The translations under genes and the position numbers were made by a program. The notes under the pieces were generated by a model. The model was not told the DNA's origin and searched no databases. It saw nothing but the letters and a program-made list of their open reading frames with translations. A stretch of DNA of 64,000 nucleotides, from NCBI RefSeq assembly GCF_965219595.1, contig NZ_OZ244781.1, positions 1,364,001 through 1,428,000 of the forward strand. Reading direction: 5' to 3'. How positions within the stretch are numbered: the first letter of the stretch is position 1; each line of letters starts with the position of its first letter. Of this stretch, positions 60,685 to 64,000 are shown in pieces. Source of the stretch: Poriferisodalis sp022821985 (GTDB lineage: Bacteria > Actinomycetota > Acidimicrobiia > Acidimicrobiales > Poriferisodalaceae).

Positions 60685-62958
60685 TCAGCTCTCGGCGGCC
60701 GTCAGCGCTTCCAGCACTCGCGGTGGCGAGAGCGGCAGGTCGCTGATGCGCACGCCGGTGGCATCGGCCACGGCGTTGGCCATCACCGGCAGCGGCGGCA
60801 CGATGCCCACCTCGCCGACACCGCGCACGCCATAGGGATGCGACGGGTTCGGCACCTCCACGATGCAGGTCTCGATCATCGGCAGGTCCGATGCCACCGG
60901 GATGCGGTAGTCGAGGAATCCCGGGTTCTCGAGGTTGCCGTCGTCGGAGTAGATGTACTCCTCATTCAGCGCCCAGCCGATGCCCTGCACCACGCCGCCC
61001 TGCATCTGGCCTTCCACGTAGCTCGGGTGAATCGCTGTGCCGGCGTCTTGCGCGGTGGTGTAGCGCTCCACGGTGACCCGCCCGGTTTCCTGGTCAACCG
61101 ACACGTCGGCGACCTGGACCGAGAAGGCCGGGCCGGCGCCCCGGGCATTCAGCGACGCAGTGGCGCCCAGCGGGCCGCCAGTGCGCTTGGCATTGCCGGT
61201 GATGGCGGCCAGCGTCAGCGGTTCCTGCTCGCCAGGTCCGTGCACGGCCGAGCCGTCCACCCACTCGACCTCTTCGACATCGCAATCCCACGTCTTGGCC
61301 GCGCGCTTGCGCAGCTGCTCCTTGAGATCGCGGCAGGCCTCCACGACCGCCATGCCCGTCGCGAACGTGGCGCGGCTGCCCTCGGTCACGTCGGTGAAGC
61401 CGACCACCTCGGTGTCGCCCACGACCGGCTGGATCAGGTGCACGTCGAGGCCCAGCTCCTCGGCGGCCATCAGCGCCATCGACGCGCGGCTGCCGCCGAT
61501 GTCGGGGCTGCCGGTGATCACCGTGGCGGTGCCGTTCTCGTTCAGGTTCACCGTCGCGCTCGACGCCTCGCCGATGTTGAACCAGAAACCGCTGGCCACG
61601 CCGCGGCCCTGCCCTTCGGGCAGCTCCGACTGGTAGTGGTCGCTGTCGCGGATCGCTTCGAGGCACTCGCGCAGGCCGATCATCGGCCACTTGGGCCCGT
61701 ACGGCGTCGGGTCGCCCTGCGAGGGGCAGTTCTGGATGCGGAGGTCGAGCGGGTCCATGCCGACACGCGCCGCGATCTCGTCGACCACCGAGTCCATCGC
61801 GAACGCTGCTGCAGGCGCCGAGGGGGCCCGGTAGGCCACGTTGACCGGCCGGTTGAGCACCACGTCGAAGCCCTCCACATAGAGGTGATCGAGGGTGTAG
61901 GCCGACACGACGCACATGCAGCCGAGCATCGCGGCGATGCCCTGGAAGGCCCCGTTCTCGTATGCCAGCCAGGCCTTCGCCGTGGTGATGGTGCCGTCGT
62001 TGCGGGCGCCGACCTTCATCTTGATGATGGCCCCGGGTGCCGGGCCGGTTGCCCGGAACACGTCTTCACGGCTCATCACGATCTTGACCGGGCGGCCGGC
62101 CTTCGTCGACAGCAGCGCCGCCACCGGCTCGATGTAGATCGTCGTCTTGCCGCCGAAGCCGCCGCCGATCTCCGCGGGGATCACCTTGATGCGCGAGGTA
62201 TCCCAACCCAGCACCGTGGCCGTCGACGACCGCACCATGAAGTGGCCTTGGGAGGAGGCCCAGATGACCGCCTTACCTTCCTGGTCGCAGTCGACCACAC
62301 AGGCGTGCGGCTCGATGTAGCCCTGGTGCACCGCCTGGGTCGAGAACTCCCGCTCGATCACGATCTCGGCCTCGGCGAAACCCTGCTCGACATCGCCGCG
62401 CTCGTACACCGTGCGGGCCGCGATGTTCGACGGCTCGGTGGGCCGCGGCTCGACACCGCGCGTGAACAGGTTGTCGTGCAGCACTGGCGCGTCGTCGGCC
62501 ATCGCGTCGGAGATGTTCAGCACGTGGGGCAGCAGCTCGTAGGTGACCTCGATGGCCTCCGCCGCTGCCTTGGCCTCGCGCCGGGTGGACGCCGCTACCG
62601 CAGCCACGGCGTGGCCGCTGTACAGCACCGTGTCGCGGGCGATGACCGTGCACATCAGGTTGCGCGTGGCGCCCTTGGGCGGTGCTTCGGGGAAATCAGC
62701 CCCGGTGACCACCGCTTTCACGCCGGGCATCGCCTCGGCGGCTGACGTGTCGATCGAGACGATCCGTGCGTGGGGATGCGGCGAGCGCAGGATGTGCCCG
62801 TACAGCATTCCCGGCAGGTTCAGATCGGCCGCGTAGCGGGCCTTGCCGGCGACCTTGTCGAGCCCGTCATGGCGGACGGGGCGGGTGCCGACCCAGCGGT
62901 AGCCGCTGGCTCCGTTGCCATTGGTGCGGGTGCTTGCAGCAGCTTCAGTAGTGCTCAT
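60685..62958 (-). CDS. Molybdopterin-binding large subunit, xanthine dehydrogenase family
   Basis: 757 residues. 'RPVRHDGLDKVAGKARYAADLNLPGMLYGHILRSPHPHARI' opens the family fold. 'EPHACVVDCD', 'WASSQGHFMVR', 'EIGGGFGGKT' and the late 'GVRGVGEVG' carry the cofactor region and the catalytic Glu. The active-site loop reads A-Y-R-A-P-S-A-P. It lacks the A-Y-x-C-S-F-R of form I CO dehydrogenase and the A-Y-R-G-A-G-R of form II, so CO oxidation is unlikely. It would hydroxylate a heterocycle or aldehyde. It is third in an operon with the FAD and 2Fe-2S subunits. Confidence 0.9.
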   Translation of the reverse strand: MSTTEAAASTRTNGNGASGYRWVGTRPVRHDGLDKVAGKARYAADLNLPGMLYGHILRSPHPHARIVSIDTSAAEAMPGVKAVVTGADFPEAPPKGATRNLMCTVIARDTVLYSGHAVAAVAASTRREAKAAAEAIEVTYELLPHVLNISDAMADDAPVLHDNLFTRGVEPRPTEPSNIAARTVYERGDVEQGFAEAEIVIEREFSTQAVHQGYIEPHACVVDCDQEGKAVIWASSQGHFMVRSSTATVLGWDTSRIKVIPAEIGGGFGGKTTIYIEPVAALLSTKAGRPVKIVMSREDVFRATGPAPGAIIKMKVGARNDGTITTAKAWLAYENGAFQGIAAMLGCMCVVSAYTLDHLYVEGFDVVLNRPVNVAYRAPSAPAAAFAMDSVVDEIAARVGMDPLDLRIQNCPSQGDPTPYGPKWPMIGLRECLEAIRDSDHYQSELPEGQGRGVASGFWFNIGEASSATVNLNENGTATVITGSPDIGGSRASMALMAAEELGLDVHLIQPVVGDTEVVGFTDVTEGSRATFATGMAVVEACRDLKEQLRKRAAKTWDCDVEEVEWVDGSAVHGPGEQEPLTLAAITGNAKRTGGPLGATASLNARGAGPAFSVQVADVSVDQETGRVTVERYTTAQDAGTAIHPSYVEGQMQGGVVQGIGWALNEEYIYSDDGNLENPGFLDYRIPVASDLPMIETCIVEVPNPSHPYGVRGVGEVGIVPPLPVMANAVADATGVRISDLPLSPPRVLEALTAAES

Positions 62959-63009
62959 GTTCAGGTGTCCTTCTGCGATATCAGGAGAGTCTCAGCCAGC
63001 CGATGTCAA

Positions 63010-63489
63010 TCAGGCTGGGGTACGGATCTGGACGGCGGCCTCGAGCACCGAGCGCACGATCTTGTCGTAGCCGGTGCAGCGGCACAGGTTGCCGGCGAGC
63101 GCGTAGCGCACTTCGGTCTCAGTGGGGTCGGGGTTCTCGTCGAGGAGCGCCTTGGCGGCGATGAGGAACCCGGGTGTGCAGATGCCGCATTGCAGCGCAG
63201 CTCCTTCGAGGAAGCACTGCTGCAGCGGGTGCAGTTCATCTGCGCTGGCGAGACCTTCGCAGGTAGTGATGGCGGCGCCGTCGGCCTCGGGGGCGAAGAT
63301 CAGGCAGGCACACTGCAGGCGCCCGTTCATGATGACCGAGCAGGCGCCGCAGTCGCCAGTGCCGCAGCCTTCCTTGGCCCCGATCAATCCCAGCTCGTCC
63401 CGCAGGGCATTGAGCAGCGATTCGCCGTCTTCGGTCAGAAAATCAACGGCGTCGCCGTTGACCTCGCAGTTCACATGTGTGCGGCTCAT
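63010..63489 (-). CDS. [2Fe-2S] subunit of molybdenum hydroxylase
   Basis: 159 residues. Plant-type cluster cysteines C42, C47, C50 and C62 ('EGCGTGDCGACSV'), and the second cluster C101, C104, C136, C138 ('QCGICTPGF', 'LAGNLCRCTGY'). It passes electrons from the molybdenum centre to FAD. The ATG overlaps the stop of the FAD subunit gene (shared A in TGATG), indicating coupled translation. Confidence 0.95.
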   Translation of the reverse strand: MSRTHVNCEVNGDAVDFLTEDGESLLNALRDELGLIGAKEGCGTGDCGACSVIMNGRLQCACLIFAPEADGAAITTCEGLASADELHPLQQCFLEGAALQCGICTPGFLIAAKALLDENPDPTETEVRYALAGNLCRCTGYDKIVRSVLEAAVQIRTPA

Positions 63490-64000
63490 CAGGACGCTCC
63501 GTTCTGTCCGTTGCGTGTTCGAATCCGGTCGGCGGCAATGCCGGCGGCTCGACGGGTGAGCACGCCGGCGACCTGGCGCCGGTAGTTGATCGTGCCCCGC
63601 TTGTCGTCGATGGGGTTGCAGGCATCGCTGGCGGCCGCGGCTGCGGCAGCCAGCGCTGCGTCGTCGAGGCTGCTGCCCACAAGCGCCGCCTCTGCGGCAG
63701 GCACCCGCACGACGGTGGGCGCCACCGCGCCGAGCGCGACCGAGGCCGCGCTCACATTGCCGCTGTCGTCCAGCGTGAGTCGCACCCCGGCACCCACCAC
63801 GGCGATGTCCATCTCGGTGCGAGGGATGAGTCGCAGGTAGGCGTCGGAGGTGCCGCCGGCTGGCCGGGCGAGCTCGAAGCACACCACGATCTCGTCATGC
63901 GCCAGCGATGTCTGGCCGGGCCCGGTCGCCACGTCGGCGACGGGTACCCGCCGTTCGCCGTCAGCGCCTGCGATCACGGCCACCGCATCGTTCACCACCA
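63489..64000 (-). CDS. FAD-binding subunit of molybdenum hydroxylase (partial)
   Basis: About 170 residues from the C-terminal part; the start lies beyond the window end. 'IVVCFELARPAGGTSDAYLRLIPRTEMDIAVVGAGVRL' and 'NYRRQVAGVLTRRA' match the medium subunit's C-terminal domain (CO dehydrogenase flavoprotein type). The FAD-binding N-terminal domain is outside the window. It precedes the 2Fe-2S gene with a one-base overlap. Confidence 0.88.
   Translation of the reverse strand, partial: VVNDAVAVIAGADGERRVPVADVATGPGQTSLAHDEIVVCFELARPAGGTSDAYLRLIPRTEMDIAVVGAGVRLTLDDSGNVSAASVALGAVAPTVVRVPAAEAALVGSSLDDAALAAAAAAASDACNPIDDKRGTINYRRQVAGVLTRRAAGIAADRIRTRNGQNGAS

Noticed and set aside
60511..62745. A 744-codon plus-strand open frame opposite the molybdopterin subunit
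   Set aside because: Arg/His/Ala-rich mirror of a well-conserved minus-strand gene in an operon.
60685..63489. Aerobic CO dehydrogenase
   Set aside because: The active loop is A-Y-R-A-P-S-A-P and matches neither the form I nor the form II signature.

Overview
The window is high-GC DNA with actinobacterial gene order and protein families. These include a secE-nusG-rplK-rplA-rplJ-rplL-rpoB-rpoC-rpsL-rpsG-fusA-tuf-rpsJ run, an F420-type luciferase-like oxidoreductase, MenB, an actinobacterial-type insert in RpoC, and GTG or TTG starts. I infer a member of the Actinomycetota, possibly Acidimicrobiia. That placement is judged by eye and not from a tree.

Layout. 1-16.9 kb: the 3' part of one enormous gene (at least 5,626 codons, 5' end outside the window) made almost entirely of Calx-beta repeats, with three copies of a second ~200-residue domain I cannot name. 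16.9-26.2 kb: YajQ; a two-gene restriction-modification module (adenine methylase plus a small PD-(D/E)XK protein); tRNA-Tyr; a Fic protein; an SDR dehydrogenase; a STAS-like/ATPase plus DUF4325 pair; a MaoC-like protein; and a phytanoyl-CoA dioxygenase-like protein. 26.3-30.1 kb: a secreted Calx-beta/LysM protein. 30.2-33.4 kb: SRPBCC protein, SulP transporter, enoyl-CoA hydratase. 33.5-40.2 kb: divergent clusters glxB-glxC-glxD (split glutamate-synthase-like complex) and glnT-like synthetase / cysteine-dioxygenase-like cupin / triple rhodanese, which look like a nitrogen and sulfur metabolic unit. 40.3-43.3 kb: a heptad-repeat coiled-coil protein, LLM oxidoreductase, MenB and a GNAT acetyltransferase. 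43.3-60.4 kb: tRNA-Thr, tRNA-Met and tRNA-Trp, followed by the translation/transcription core operon. 60.4-64 kb: a minus-strand molybdenum hydroxylase operon (FAD subunit, 2Fe-2S subunit, molybdopterin subunit) ending in a MoaD-like small protein.

How the parts fit. The right third is housekeeping and conserved. The left 40 kb is accessory: envelope or surface proteins, defence-type genes (restriction-modification, Fic), a possible partner-switch signalling pair and catabolic enzymes. These lie between markers (YajQ, tRNA-Tyr, tRNA-Thr/Met/Trp) that I recall as close neighbours in other Actinobacteria. The best leads for something undescribed are the triplicated domain inside the giant Calx-beta protein, the methylase/PD-(D/E)XK pair, the Calx-beta/LysM wall protein that shares a module with the giant protein, and the glx/glnT/cupin/rhodanese neighbourhood.
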